Source: a virus
Strand: one strand, 5' to 3'
IMG/VR virus record: IMGVR_UViG_3300023202_000007
Span: 1-46,127 of that record
DNA length: 46,127 nucleotides
Shown here: positions 24,715 to 34,349 of the stretch, piece by piece
Layout: each line of letters opens with the position of its first letter
Numbering within the stretch: position 1 is the first letter of the stretch
Translations under genes and position numbers: made by a program
The notes under the pieces: generated by a model
Database searches by the model: none
The model's input: only the letters and a program-made list of their open reading frames with translations
What the model was told of the DNA's origin: nothing

Positions 24715-26403
24715 TTATTCGCAAGTCCTGTTACCACTCTCCGGGTCAACATAGCATGCTGTACCTTCTTCATCCTGAACTGCGTTCAAAATACCAAAGC
24801 GTTTACCAGCAGCACGGAACGTTGTACAACCTTTAGCACCCCGGTCATAAGCTTGCATATAAACGTCTTTGAAGTCCTCGAAGGTAACATTATCTCCGAT
24901 GTTGCAAGTCTTGCTTACACTGCTATCGCAGTAGTACTGTGCAGCAGCTAGCACATCTACGTGTTCTTGCGCAGTAATCTTATCTGCGGTGATACAGTGC
25001 ACTCCCCATTTCATAAGAGCATAGTCTCGTGCTCTCATGACCTCCGGTCCTTCTTTAGTAATGACAGTGCGGTCTACATCATGCGAGAACACCGGCTCGA
25101 TACCGGAGGATACGTTGTCTGCTCCAAGACTGATTGTACCTGTAGGTGCAATAGAAATAAGGTGCGAGTTCCTAATTCCTTTCTCACGAATGATTTCTAC
25201 GGTACTATCAGAAAGCCGTTGGATGTACTCGCTGGCGAGATACTTAGTTTCGTCGTACAACGGGAAAGAACCTTTTTCTTCTGCCAGATTAGCAGAAGCT
25301 TTGTAAGCTGCATTAGCTAGGTACTTCATTAGAACGATGAGAAAATGATTAGCTTCCTCAGAGCCGTACCGCATACCAAGTATTTCTAGGACATTTGCTA
25401 GCCCGGTAATACCTAGACCCATCCTGCGCTTGCTCTTAGCTTCGATATCTTGTTCTTCCAGCGGGTACATTGTTTCGTCAATGACATTATCCATCATACG
25501 GACTACTTCAGGAATGTCTTCGAAAAATATATTCCACGCAAAGAAAGGAACGCCTTTTGCAAAATCTACGTACTTAGTCAGATTAAATGATCCAAGAAGG
25601 CATGCTCCGTACGCAGGCAAAGGTTGCTCCCCGCATGGATTAGTAGCTGAGATATCTTCACAGTACCAAAGATTGTTCATCTGGTTGATCCTGTCGATAA
25701 AGATAACTCCCGGTTCTGCCCAGTCCCAAGTGCTGTGCATGATCTTATCCCAAAGAGCACGAGCATTGACACTGCGGTACAGCCTATTACGAAATTGCAG
25801 AAAGAACTCCCTATCTTCTTTTACTGCTCGCATGAACTCGTCAGTAACGAGAACGGACATATTGAAGTTCGTGAGTTTATCGGAATTATTTTTAGCAGTG
25901 ATAAACTCTTCGATGTCCGGGTGATCCACACGAAGCGTGGCCATTTGAGCACCCCGCCTATGCCCTGCACTAGAGATAGTCCCGCACACTGCGTTCATAA
26001 TTTGCATGAAGGATACAGGACCTGATGCATGCGATTGCAGTGTCTTAATCATATCCCCCCTGGGTCGAATGTCTGAGAAGTCGTATCCTACGCCGCCACC
26101 CATGCGCATAGTCTGTCCTGCCTCAGTTGCTACTTGCATAATACCAAGAAAATCGTCGGGCACCTTGCGCATAACGTAGCAGTTAAAAGCGGTTACTTCC
26201 CTAGTTCCTCCTACTCCGGATTGAACCCGGCCAGCGGGGAGGAACCGCTGGCTAGAAAGAATGTCGTAGCATTTATCGAAATGCCTTTCATCGTCAGAGA
26301 GTGCGTAAGCGATGCGGTAGCACTTATCATCGAAAGTCTCTCCGATTTGCCTGTGCTTATCCTCGTCTGCCCACTTAGCGATATCAGTAATAGGTCCGGT
26401 CAT
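24715..26403 (-). CDS. nrdJ: Ribonucleotide reductase, class II (B12-dependent)
   Basis: A 562-residue reductase making deoxyribonucleotides. The family blocks are clear: SQRFLPAGRVQ, FNCYVM (an active-site Cys), NPCGEQPLPAYGACLLGSFNL (Cys/Glu radical site), SIAPTGTISLGADNVSSGIEP, and a C-terminal redox Cys pair in the last 15 residues. There is no ATP-cone at the N-terminus and no small-subunit gene nearby, both favouring the adenosylcobalamin-dependent class found in several marine podophages. AAGGATACACA precedes the start. It ends the replication operon. Confidence 0.9.
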   Translation of the reverse strand: MTGPITDIAKWADEDKHRQIGETFDDKCYRIAYALSDDERHFDKCYDILSSQRFLPAGRVQSGVGGTREVTAFNCYVMRKVPDDFLGIMQVATEAGQTMRMGGGVGYDFSDIRPRGDMIKTLQSHASGPVSFMQIMNAVCGTISSAGHRRGAQMATLRVDHPDIEEFITAKNNSDKLTNFNMSVLVTDEFMRAVKEDREFFLQFRNRLYRSVNARALWDKIMHSTWDWAEPGVIFIDRINQMNNLWYCEDISATNPCGEQPLPAYGACLLGSFNLTKYVDFAKGVPFFAWNIFFEDIPEVVRMMDNVIDETMYPLEEQDIEAKSKRRMGLGITGLANVLEILGMRYGSEEANHFLIVLMKYLANAAYKASANLAEEKGSFPLYDETKYLASEYIQRLSDSTVEIIREKGIRNSHLISIAPTGTISLGADNVSSGIEPVFSHDVDRTVITKEGPEVMRARDYALMKWGVHCITADKITAQEHVDVLAAAQYYCDSSVSKTCNIGDNVTFEDFKDVYMQAYDRGAKGCTTFRAAGKRFGILNAVQDEEGTACYVDPESGNRTCE

Positions 26404-26412
26404 TGTGTATCC

Positions 26413-28875
26413 TTATCCAAAGAAGAATTTGCTGCGTTTGATTTGCTCTAGGTCTAGATCACCGCAAGGCGGTAGTTCAGGAAGTTCAAGATCAGTGCTG
26501 TCTTCCACCTGATTCTTGAAATCCTCTAGGATGCACGTACTGTGCAACTCTACGAATTTGTCCCTGATGATCTTTTGGAGCTTAGGAATTTCGCATGCGT
26601 GCACACCGAAATCGTCATGTATCATTGCAAAGTGCGTGATACCCTGCCTAGCCCCTTCTTGTACAACCATGTGCATATGCGAGGAGTCGATGCTGTGCAC
26701 CAAGTTAGGGCTAGAGCCGCTTGCAGCTTTGTAAATGTCTATTCCGGGCTCTTCTTTCTTTATCTGTAGTTGAACCCTGCCGCCAATCTGCGCCTCAATT
26801 CGCTTCTTAGAGTACAGCGAAGAAAATTGTACGAGGGGAAAACCGATAGGGTTGTAGTACACAATGGGCTGGCCTTCTTTAGCCAGATACCTAGCGGACC
26901 TTTGCATCCACTTCATAGCAGCGCGAGCAGCAATTACTACTTCGCTAATACTACCCCAGATGAGTTTAGCTAGGAACACGCTGTGCTTGAAAGCTGTGTT
27001 AGCAGGGAAGTGATCTATCTTCTGGTTAATATACCATTCGTGCACTGACTGCGTGCAAGTCTGCAAGGTTGATCCGTAAGGCATAGTCATGACAGGTTTC
27101 TTAGTTAGCTTCCTAGTCATCTTACCTTCGGACAGTTTATTGAACAGTCCCTTCCAATTAGCTGCCAGAGTGTATTCTTCATGCGAAGGATCAGTAAGTA
27201 TTTCATCTAGGTGTTGAGTAGCTACATTTGCTACGTCCTGATAAATATCTGCTGGTTTATCGCTGGGAATTAGATTAACAGATTTGGCACCAACAGAATC
27301 ACGAAGCATAGCTGAGAAATGCTGCAACCCATTGCATGACCCGTCCATAGCGATAGGAAGAGCGGACTTGTACTCGTTAGGGTTCCGCATTCTAGCAGCC
27401 TTCGAGTACTCCATGCACCAAGCTAGGAACTGAAACGGTTTATCGGCGTCTTTCCATACATTCGAATGCCCGATAGGATCAAGCCCAGCTTGAATAAAGC
27501 TCTCTTTATTTTCGTTCACCCATCTGATACGATCTTCGTAAGATACTTTGTCGTACCCGTATTTGTTCGCACCGTGCACCCTGAACCAAGCCCACCCCTG
27601 TTTACCTAGTTCCCTAGACTCCCCGAACTTAAGCAGCGCCTTAGATACATCGCTACCCTGCGGGCTAACGCCACTTGTAGTGCAGTACGCTCGGCCACGG
27701 AAATCAAGCTGGTAAACCATCCAGAGCAAGTTGTACGGCTTTAATCGTGCAGCCATACGCATAGCCCTGACGACTGACATTAGCGAAGCCTTTCGGGCAG
27801 CCTCCAGGTTATGCAGAATGCGAGCCTCGTTTTTCCAAGCGTCAAATTTCTCTCTAGCTTCGCCTACTAGATCGACCGGGCGCTTATCTTGTGGAATTGG
27901 TGCATCAGGAATTTCGTAAGGCTGGGACCGTGGCATACCAATCTCAAGAGCATTGTCCCAGATGTATTGGACTATTTCAAGAACTCCGGTGTTAATGCGC
28001 CAGCTAGTGTTCTGCATGCAATTAACGCTGTCGTACACTGTAGGCATAATTGCGTTGTCCAGCAAAGGCATCTGTGCATCGCGCTGTTGCCCGCTCTTAG
28101 TTTTGACCAGCGGGGTAAGCCTTCTAAGCTTATTAGTATAAAACCCACCAGTTTTCCATGCAGTCCATTCAACAGGGCGAATAATACAAGGCATTCGATC
28201 AGGCAGCATAAGCTCAATGCTTTCATCGTGCTCTCTGATCCATTGCACCACTTCATCAGAAGGACCTACGTGTACCTGATTGCCTTTGTTAGTCCGCTTG
28301 ACAAGATCGCTAGCTTTCTCTGCTGCGCTAATAAGCAGTAGACCAACTTCTACATGCACTTCATTCGTCCAGCTGTTCCAAGTAATCAACTTGTCATTCA
28401 TCCTGTGCACTAGAACTTTGTGCCTATGCGTATAGCTAGTACTAGATCGAGCATCAAGGTCACGAATAACAGCGTTAAAATACTCCGGGGTTTCTATCTC
28501 GAACTTGCTGAACCTGAGTTCGTCCTCTACCATTACCCCGATGTTAGCTGCTACACGGGTAAGCGTAGCTGGCTTGTACACTACTTCGATAATACGATGC
28601 AGCGTGAACATAGCTAGCTTGTCGTAATCAACGCCTTTCAGCAGCCGGGTGTACATCCTGCGTTTCCTAGCGGAAGCTGCTAGGTTATGCACATCATGAG
28701 CTATCTGCTCGGACACAGCATCTAGATAAACTTTGATGAGCCGGGAACCAGCAGAAGTATCTGTGAACCGCTTTCCTTGTATAGCGTCATCCTGTTGCGC
28801 CCTGTATCGGCTCACGCCTAGCGCAGTCATACTCTGTTCCCATTTCTTTTGGTCACTTACTTGAGGATCGAGCAT
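26413..28875 (-). CDS. Single-subunit DNA-dependent RNA polymerase
   Basis: An 820-residue T7-type RNA polymerase that should transcribe the phage's own promoters. The start at 28875 is behind CAGGGAGAAAGA. Catalytic residues align with T7: Asp511 in DGSCNGLQHFSA (T7 D537), Lys592 and Tyr600 in KKPVMTMPYG (K631, Y639), and Asp754 in HDDFGVHA (D812). The first 23 bases overlap the end of the endonuclease VII gene. Its location after the replication genes and next to the virion block follows the phiKMV arrangement. Confidence 0.97.
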   Translation of the reverse strand: MLDPQVSDQKKWEQSMTALGVSRYRAQQDDAIQGKRFTDTSAGSRLIKVYLDAVSEQIAHDVHNLAASARKRRMYTRLLKGVDYDKLAMFTLHRIIEVVYKPATLTRVAANIGVMVEDELRFSKFEIETPEYFNAVIRDLDARSSTSYTHRHKVLVHRMNDKLITWNSWTNEVHVEVGLLLISAAEKASDLVKRTNKGNQVHVGPSDEVVQWIREHDESIELMLPDRMPCIIRPVEWTAWKTGGFYTNKLRRLTPLVKTKSGQQRDAQMPLLDNAIMPTVYDSVNCMQNTSWRINTGVLEIVQYIWDNALEIGMPRSQPYEIPDAPIPQDKRPVDLVGEAREKFDAWKNEARILHNLEAARKASLMSVVRAMRMAARLKPYNLLWMVYQLDFRGRAYCTTSGVSPQGSDVSKALLKFGESRELGKQGWAWFRVHGANKYGYDKVSYEDRIRWVNENKESFIQAGLDPIGHSNVWKDADKPFQFLAWCMEYSKAARMRNPNEYKSALPIAMDGSCNGLQHFSAMLRDSVGAKSVNLIPSDKPADIYQDVANVATQHLDEILTDPSHEEYTLAANWKGLFNKLSEGKMTRKLTKKPVMTMPYGSTLQTCTQSVHEWYINQKIDHFPANTAFKHSVFLAKLIWGSISEVVIAARAAMKWMQRSARYLAKEGQPIVYYNPIGFPLVQFSSLYSKKRIEAQIGGRVQLQIKKEEPGIDIYKAASGSSPNLVHSIDSSHMHMVVQEGARQGITHFAMIHDDFGVHACEIPKLQKIIRDKFVELHSTCILEDFKNQVEDSTDLELPELPPCGDLDLEQIKRSKFFFG

Positions 28876-29245
28876 TCTTTCTCCCTGCTTGAGCTTTCTT
28901 GTTCCTCGCCAGACGCTTCTCTGCCTCGGTTTTATGCGAAGGATGCAGCACGCCACCATGCTGCGGCACGCTATGCCGTTTCCAATACTCGGCTAGATTA
29001 AGCAGCCATTCAACCTCGTGGTCTTTCATAGCGCGTCTTGCTATGTTCCACACTTTACCTTCCATTCCGTTGCAATGCCTGCAAAGCACATCTCGTACAA
29101 AACCCCTGCGGTGACAATGATCTAGGGTTGGCTGTTTATCTTTAGGCCCCATTTTGCCACCGCAAAGAGGACAGGTGTTCTGCTGTTTACGCAGAAGCAC
29201 CGTCCGAGCGTGCGGAACTTCGCTGACCTTAAGTTTCCTGTGCAT
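28853..29245 (-). CDS. Recombination endonuclease VII (Holliday junction resolvase)
   Basis: A 130-residue His-Me finger nuclease. Zinc ligands are CPLC (25-28) and CRHC (55-58); the catalytic region is LDHCH (41-45) with Asn59 following. This is the endonuclease VII arrangement of T4 gp49. It would resolve branched replication and recombination intermediates before packaging, in place of T7's unrelated gp3. The C-terminus is very basic. It overlaps its upstream neighbour by 17 bases and the RNA polymerase start by 23. Confidence 0.9.
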   Translation of the reverse strand: MHRKLKVSEVPHARTVLLRKQQNTCPLCGGKMGPKDKQPTLDHCHRRGFVRDVLCRHCNGMEGKVWNIARRAMKDHEVEWLLNLAEYWKRHSVPQHGGVLHPSHKTEAEKRLARNKKAQAGRKNARSSSK

Positions 29246-29435
29246 TTTCTTTGTAATCTAGGGCCGAGTTCCAGAAGTCCAGCTCAATTTCAAGCTCTGC
29301 TTCACAAGCCTCTAATACATCAAGAACTGTCTGCGGATTTTGTCGCACGTATTGCAGGTGCTCCGCTACAGCGTCTCTTACAGCCCGAACTTCTTCCGTG
29401 CTGAGTTCCTGAACTTGCTCCATAGGGTCTTGCAT
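29229..29435 (-). CDS. Small acidic hypothetical protein
   Basis: A 68-residue, strongly acidic helical protein (EELSTEEVRAVRDAV style, many Glu), starting at 29435 behind AAAGGAAG. It overlaps the end of thyX by 58 bases and the start of the endonuclease gene by 17. No domain recognised; composition suggests a small regulatory or inhibitory protein, but nothing specific can be claimed. Confidence 0.65.
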   Translation of the reverse strand: MQDPMEQVQELSTEEVRAVRDAVAEHLQYVRQNPQTVLDVLEACEAELEIELDFWNSALDYKENAQET

Positions 29436-30085
29436 TTTTCTTCCTTTCTTAGAATAGTAGGAAACACTGGAAGCAGTACTTCTGCAATTTGCTCCGCAAC
29501 CTGAACGTGCTCTTTTTGGGTACCATTACCTGATCGCAAATCAAGGTAGTGTATCCACGAGCGCAGGCTACCTTTCATAAACAACCTGCTTTCAGTGAGG
29601 CCCTCGGGGAGAACAACTCTAGCGCACTCTTTTGCAACCCCGTGCATACGCATTTTCAGGTACGCATCTTCGCAAGCTTGTTTTGCTTCTCGTTCGAGCA
29701 CTTTAATTTGATCTTGTTCTTCAGCGCTGAAAGTATCTGTAGAGTTCTGCCTGTTTGATACATCTTGCTCTCGGTACATCCTACCGCGCATTTCTACCCT
29801 GTCGGAATAACGCTGGCTGAACTCTTGGAAAGAAAACGAGCGATGCCTCAGCATTTGCCTAGTAATATCTCTAGGTGCAGTAATGTCAACAGTTGCATCT
29901 ACCATCTCGAACGGAGACCAATGCGAATGTTTTTTCAAGTATTTAAGCAGCGGGCCGTAGTTATCTGCCCAACTAGCCTCCGGCCTACTTGAAGAAACTC
30001 TAGCGCAGTAAGCTACTAGGTCTTCTGGGCCACTGCTAGTCGATCCCGGTGCAGGCTGCGTGTAAGATACTAGTCGAACTTTCAT
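29378..30085 (-). CDS. thyX: FAD-dependent thymidylate synthase
   Basis: A 235-residue flavin-dependent enzyme converting dUMP to dTMP. The signature RHR-x7-S is at residues 80-90 (RHRSFSFQEFS), followed by QRYS, and the nucleotide-binding region continues with LRSWIHYLDLR. The start at 30085 has AAAGAGG upstream. With the class II RNR it forms a self-contained dNTP supply module, known from roseophage SIO1 and some cyanophages. It starts four bases inside the exonuclease stop. Confidence 0.95.
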   Translation of the reverse strand: MKVRLVSYTQPAPGSTSSGPEDLVAYCARVSSSRPEASWADNYGPLLKYLKKHSHWSPFEMVDATVDITAPRDITRQMLRHRSFSFQEFSQRYSDRVEMRGRMYREQDVSNRQNSTDTFSAEEQDQIKVLEREAKQACEDAYLKMRMHGVAKECARVVLPEGLTESRLFMKGSLRSWIHYLDLRSGNGTQKEHVQVAEQIAEVLLPVFPTILRKEEKCKTLWSKFRNSARKKFGL

Positions 30086-31095
30086 TGTATAACCTCTTTC
30101 GTCCAATGCAGCACGTCCATGGGGTCAGGGTTTCTACGCATCCACAAAAGCTGCATCTCACTGAACATAGCTTTGCTCCACGTTACAACTTCCCCTGTAC
30201 ACCAATGCGTGTACTGCCATTTGTGCTCAGTGCTGAGCTTCTTGTAAGCGTCACGGACTATCTCGAATGCTTCTTTGTCGTTCTTGGCAGGAGCAATTAC
30301 CTGATAAGCAAGCGCGGGTCCGCATAGTTTAGCAGACTTTCCTGCATGCACAGAAGCGGGGCATTTAGGAACTCCGCTAACATTATCAGCAGGGTCTCCC
30401 ATGAGCATTTGAGCCCAAAAGAATTTAGTACCGCGACCTTCGAGCTTTTTGGTCTTGCCAGAAGTTTTCATCTCGATGTACCCGAAATGATCTTCTTGCT
30501 TAGTAACCTCGTAAGTACGCATGTTCATACGCCAACCGGGAACCATCAATAGGTCTTTGTCAGCGCTGCACATAATACAGTTATCGAAGTCCCTGTACAG
30601 AGTTTGCGTCATAGCATCGTCGGCTTCTTGCTCAGTAGAGTTCACGCCTTGAATATCTGGCGTAGAAAGCTCACCGATATAATGCCTGATAAGATCAAGA
30701 GCCTCTGGCTTGTTATCTCTGTTCTTCCTGCTAGCTTGGTACTCTTTCAGGATAGCAATCTGGTCGCGCTTGCCTTTGTCTTGGCAAGAGGTTACATGCG
30801 CATGCGCGTATTCAGCACCAGCCATTTTGCGTATGTATTCCAAGGCACTCACTGCTCCGGACTTCATCTCTTGAATATTCCTACGAGGGGTAGGATCATC
30901 AGGGTCTAGCTCTGCTTTTGTCTCAGCAGATACTTGATACGCAATAAAGTCCGCGTCAATGCACGCAATTCTTCCGGGGACAGTTTTAGGGTAAGAGGGG
31001 CTCCGCTGATCAGGGAGAGACGCGACTACCGCCGCGTCAATCCCGAACCCTGCCAGTGCCTCAGTCAAGCCCGAGGTCCGCCAGCGGGTCATCAT
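30082..31095 (-). CDS. 5'-3' exonuclease (FEN/PIN type)
   Basis: A 337-residue nuclease. The N-terminal metal site is CIDADFIAYQ (about residues 45-54), with later acidic clusters EQEADDAM, MCSADKDLLMV and GDPADNVSGVPK, the H3TH entry of FEN-type exonucleases. It would remove primers or degrade host DNA, like T7 gp6 and the phiKMV exonuclease. The first 35 bases overlap the SSB-like gene in another frame, within a GC-rich island, so the exact start (31095, 31092, or a downstream TTG) is uncertain. Confidence 0.85.
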   Translation of the reverse strand: MMTRWRTSGLTEALAGFGIDAAVVASLPDQRSPSYPKTVPGRIACIDADFIAYQVSAETKAELDPDDPTPRRNIQEMKSGAVSALEYIRKMAGAEYAHAHVTSCQDKGKRDQIAILKEYQASRKNRDNKPEALDLIRHYIGELSTPDIQGVNSTEQEADDAMTQTLYRDFDNCIMCSADKDLLMVPGWRMNMRTYEVTKQEDHFGYIEMKTSGKTKKLEGRGTKFFWAQMLMGDPADNVSGVPKCPASVHAGKSAKLCGPALAYQVIAPAKNDKEAFEIVRDAYKKLSTEHKWQYTHWCTGEVVTWSKAMFSEMQLLWMRRNPDPMDVLHWTKEVIQ

Positions 31096-31966
31096 CGTCA
31101 GAGCCGCCCGGAGAGCCGCTGTGCTCGCCGCTCAGAGCCTTCTCGCTCTCTCCGGTATCCTCGGACCCCTCGGACAGTTCGGCGCTCTCAGAGCCGCTCT
31201 GAGGCTCTCCGCGCGGGTCAGGCAGATCGCCCTCGCGCTGCACGACAACCTGATGCAATGCGCTGCCTTCGTAGTCCAGTGCTTCTTTGCACAGATTTTG
31301 CAGCCAGTTCTTGCTGACCTCAATTTCCTGCCCGTTCTCTTTACGGGTAACTGTACCGGGGATAAAGATGCTATCCCACTGTTCAACAGTGGGGGATGCT
31401 TGCAGAAGCAATCGAAGATTAACGGTAGGTTCCGGAACGTTCAGAGGTTGCGCTTCGCCTTCCTCGTCCACGCGCACCGGAGCTTGCACAAGCCAGTTAC
31501 CGCTTTCATCCTTGATGTTAGCGTACACGCGCTTCTGTCCATCTTTTTCTACCTCGTTATGCACGACCTTAAGGATGAACCCTTCTCCGAGCATAAAAGC
31601 CATGTGCGTGTTACCGCGTCCGTAGTCCATAGCTTTAAGCAGCTTAAAGAAGCCAGCACGAGCACCTTGTTTGATAGTGATACGCTCGCGGATGATCGGG
31701 TGAACAACTTTCTTTTCGCCGTCCACTTCAATTTCCTTGCGGTGCTTCTTGCCAAGAAGCTCGAACTCAACGATAGCCTCGTGCGCAGGCGGCTTTTCTT
31801 TGCCCTGATAAGGACGCTGAGGATGCTTGCCGATTTCAACGTACGAAACTAGACGAGCAACGCACGGTCCAGCCGCGGGAGGTTCATAGCTGTACTCAGC
31901 TTTTTCTTCTGTCTGGTCAGCAAGCTTGTTCTTTGCTTCCTGAATTTGTTCAATAAGTGAAGTCAT
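31061..31966 (-). CDS. SSB-like DNA replication protein with acidic tail
   Basis: A 301-residue protein starting at 31966 behind CAGGAGAGACAC. The body (residues about 30-240) is beta-rich with ARLVSYVEIG and HEAIVEFELLGKKH, as in podophage single-strand-binding or replication proteins beside the polymerase gene. The last 55 residues are Ser/Gly/Glu-rich and end DDDDPLADLGLD, an acidic tail of the kind SSBs use to recruit polymerase or primase. The tail is encoded by a GC-rich island that differs from the gene body in base use. Confidence 0.7.
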   Translation of the reverse strand: MTSLIEQIQEAKNKLADQTEEKAEYSYEPPAAGPCVARLVSYVEIGKHPQRPYQGKEKPPAHEAIVEFELLGKKHRKEIEVDGEKKVVHPIIRERITIKQGARAGFFKLLKAMDYGRGNTHMAFMLGEGFILKVVHNEVEKDGQKRVYANIKDESGNWLVQAPVRVDEEGEAQPLNVPEPTVNLRLLLQASPTVEQWDSIFIPGTVTRKENGQEIEVSKNWLQNLCKEALDYEGSALHQVVVQREGDLPDPRGEPQSGSESAELSEGSEDTGESEKALSGEHSGSPGGSDDDDPLADLGLD

Positions 31967-31982
31967 GTGTCTCTCCTGTGTT

Positions 31983-34304
31983 TCATTGTGGTGTCCAATG
32001 ATGCAAGTCAAGCATGTTCGGTCCTACCTCTGCATCAACAGGGAATTGAACAGGACATTCGATGCCGTAGTGCTTTTTTAAGAAGTGCGGAATAGCTTGC
32101 ATGATGCGCATCATACCCGCAGTTACTTCGTCCGTTACGTCCTTGTGCGTGTCTGCCCATACGCAGTCATGCACAGTGTTAACTAGGTACGCTTGCCCGT
32201 CGAAGAAGTCTCGTTTAACAAACCATCTCCAGAGTTTTCCGCATACCATCTGCACGAACTCCCCTCCTGTACCTTGAACGGGGTAGTTCTTCATTTCGGT
32301 AGGACTGAAAGTTTCCTTGATGCCCTTGCGTTGTAGATAGTCCGGGGCATCGTAAGATCGGAAACTGTACATCGTACCTGTAGGAACTTGGTACGTACCA
32401 CGGCGGAATGTTCTCCATCCTCTTTCTCCATCTTGGAAAGGTTCTGCTGTGCGCTTTACCTCTTGCTCTACCTCGGCGTTGAACGCTGGAATACCGGAAT
32501 ATTCTTTTTCTTCTACTTCAATAAGCTCTTTGACTTCCTCAATATCCATACCAGTTTCATCAGCAATGAGCCCTGCGCCTGCACCGTAAGCTCTTTGGAA
32601 GCTAAAGATTTTGCACTTAGTGCGCTCTTTCTTCCACTTAGCGAACTCCGGGTGCTCCTCGTTTTTGCATGCATCTAGTGCGAACTCGTAGCTGACGCCG
32701 TTTTTCAAGGCAACTCGTTTGCAATGAAAATCCACCTTGTTATTCAGGTCTCGGATCAGGTTCTTATCACCTGTTAGGAAACCTTGGATAACAACCTCTA
32801 GCTGGCTGTAGTCTATCTCGACCATGTTACCATCTGTATCGAACCTGCTAACGAACATAGCCTTGATGGTACTTTTGTACTTACCTGTGCTAGCATCAAA
32901 GTCAGCACGAGTAAGGTTCTGCAAGTTAGGGTCAGAGGATGACAACCTGCTAGTAACTGTGTTCACAGGGTTTAACTTGTGATGCACAGTGTGATCCCAA
33001 GGTTGCACGCAAGTAAGCATGCCCTTTTTATCGCCTGTCTTGGGATCGACGGTGTAATAGTACGTTCCTATCTCTTTAGATAGCCTGTTAGCTTCTCCAA
33101 GAGCCTTGATGAACGGAATGTTCGAGCCGCGTTTAATAACGCGATCAATAGTATCGCTGCTAGTGCTGTAAACAGGGCCGCCTTTACCATCGGTAAGAGA
33201 GGATTTCCAATCGTCATCAGGAACAACGTAACCGGGGAACTCATAAAAGAAATCTTGGTATTTGACCTTTAGTTCACCCGGCACCTGCACGTTCTTGAAC
33301 TTGCCCTCGCCGATTTTCTTACCAGATTTGTACGTGTCCTGACCGGGGTACAGGGTAAACTCATCTTCCCCACCGTCTTCGGTTTCTATGCGTTTAAGCA
33401 AAGTTCGTGGGTCTACAGGTTTACCATCGAACACCGGCCAGCGTTCTACTTCTTTCTTACGAGCTAGTTCGCCGGTGCTTTCGTCTATGTACGTTGTCTG
33501 TCTTTGGTATTTAACAGTGCCACCGTAAATAATAGCTGACTTGTGCACAGGGCTGTTCCAATTAAAGGTGAGTCCCTCTGGAAGATCATCAGTGTACTGT
33601 GCTAGCTCTGCGTTAGCAACTTTTTGCTCTTCTAGGCGTTCCTTAAGATCCGCCCTAGCTCGGTCTACGTCAATCTTAAGCCCGTTGTACTCCATATCTG
33701 CGATAGCGCAAAGACCATCCATGCGAAGCTTAATAGCCTCTAGCATACCTAGCTCTTTAGCAGCCTTAAGCTGCCCTAGGTAAACTAGCTCGGTGTTTCC
33801 GATATCTCCGCTATTCCTGCTTTCTTCTTCTGTACCAATGAGATAATCAGTAAGCAGGTCGCGATCTATCTCGCTAGTTTGGATGCCTTCTTCCCAAAGA
33901 GCTTTGATGCCGTCGATCTTTACTCTGCCTCCGTACAAAGGCGCAATTTGATCTAGGCTGTTCATGTGGAACTTCTGCTCTTGCGCGTTCAATAAGTACT
34001 CCGCGTATTGGCAGCAAAAAATTCTGCCTCCCCTTTTGAAAAAGGTATGCAATGCTGTCCCACTAAACCGCATTTCGTACAGCAACTCGAACTTGGCGTT
34101 GAACGCCACAATTACATCTACATCGTCAGGGATATGTAAAGGCGTTACTTCTTCTGCGCTATGAAAGTATTCGCAGGAGTTCTGCTCGTCGCCCTGAACC
34201 TTCCACCCGCGCATAACGATGTAGTTCTCGTTAAGGAACGGGTTAGCTTTACGTTTGAACCTCTTGTGCGTTTGGGTTTCTAAGTCTAGAACCATGTATT
34301 TCAT
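31983..34304 (-). CDS. DNA polymerase, family A
   Basis: A 773-residue replicative polymerase (T7 gp5 is 704). The start at 34304 is preceded by GGGAGACCAG. The 3'-5' exonuclease begins with MVLDLET; polymerase motif A is EIDYSQLE (Asp498), motif B is RTKCKIFSFQRAYGAG (561-576) and motif C is VHD (His712-Asp713). It lies with ligase, helicase, primase and SSB in one leftward operon. Whether it uses host thioredoxin like T7 cannot be judged. Confidence 0.97.
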   Translation of the reverse strand: MKYMVLDLETQTHKRFKRKANPFLNENYIVMRGWKVQGDEQNSCEYFHSAEEVTPLHIPDDVDVIVAFNAKFELLYEMRFSGTALHTFFKRGGRIFCCQYAEYLLNAQEQKFHMNSLDQIAPLYGGRVKIDGIKALWEEGIQTSEIDRDLLTDYLIGTEEESRNSGDIGNTELVYLGQLKAAKELGMLEAIKLRMDGLCAIADMEYNGLKIDVDRARADLKERLEEQKVANAELAQYTDDLPEGLTFNWNSPVHKSAIIYGGTVKYQRQTTYIDESTGELARKKEVERWPVFDGKPVDPRTLLKRIETEDGGEDEFTLYPGQDTYKSGKKIGEGKFKNVQVPGELKVKYQDFFYEFPGYVVPDDDWKSSLTDGKGGPVYSTSSDTIDRVIKRGSNIPFIKALGEANRLSKEIGTYYYTVDPKTGDKKGMLTCVQPWDHTVHHKLNPVNTVTSRLSSSDPNLQNLTRADFDASTGKYKSTIKAMFVSRFDTDGNMVEIDYSQLEVVIQGFLTGDKNLIRDLNNKVDFHCKRVALKNGVSYEFALDACKNEEHPEFAKWKKERTKCKIFSFQRAYGAGAGLIADETGMDIEEVKELIEVEEKEYSGIPAFNAEVEQEVKRTAEPFQDGERGWRTFRRGTYQVPTGTMYSFRSYDAPDYLQRKGIKETFSPTEMKNYPVQGTGGEFVQMVCGKLWRWFVKRDFFDGQAYLVNTVHDCVWADTHKDVTDEVTAGMMRIMQAIPHFLKKHYGIECPVQFPVDAEVGPNMLDLHHWTPQ

Positions 34305-34349
34305 CTGGTCTCCCACATTATAGATACCAGCACAAGGAAAACAATGAGT

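Noticed and set aside
26404-26412. Cobalamin riboswitch for the class II RNR gene
   Set aside because: Only nine bases separate the RNR start from the RNA polymerase stop and no cobalamin-riboswitch elements are visible there.
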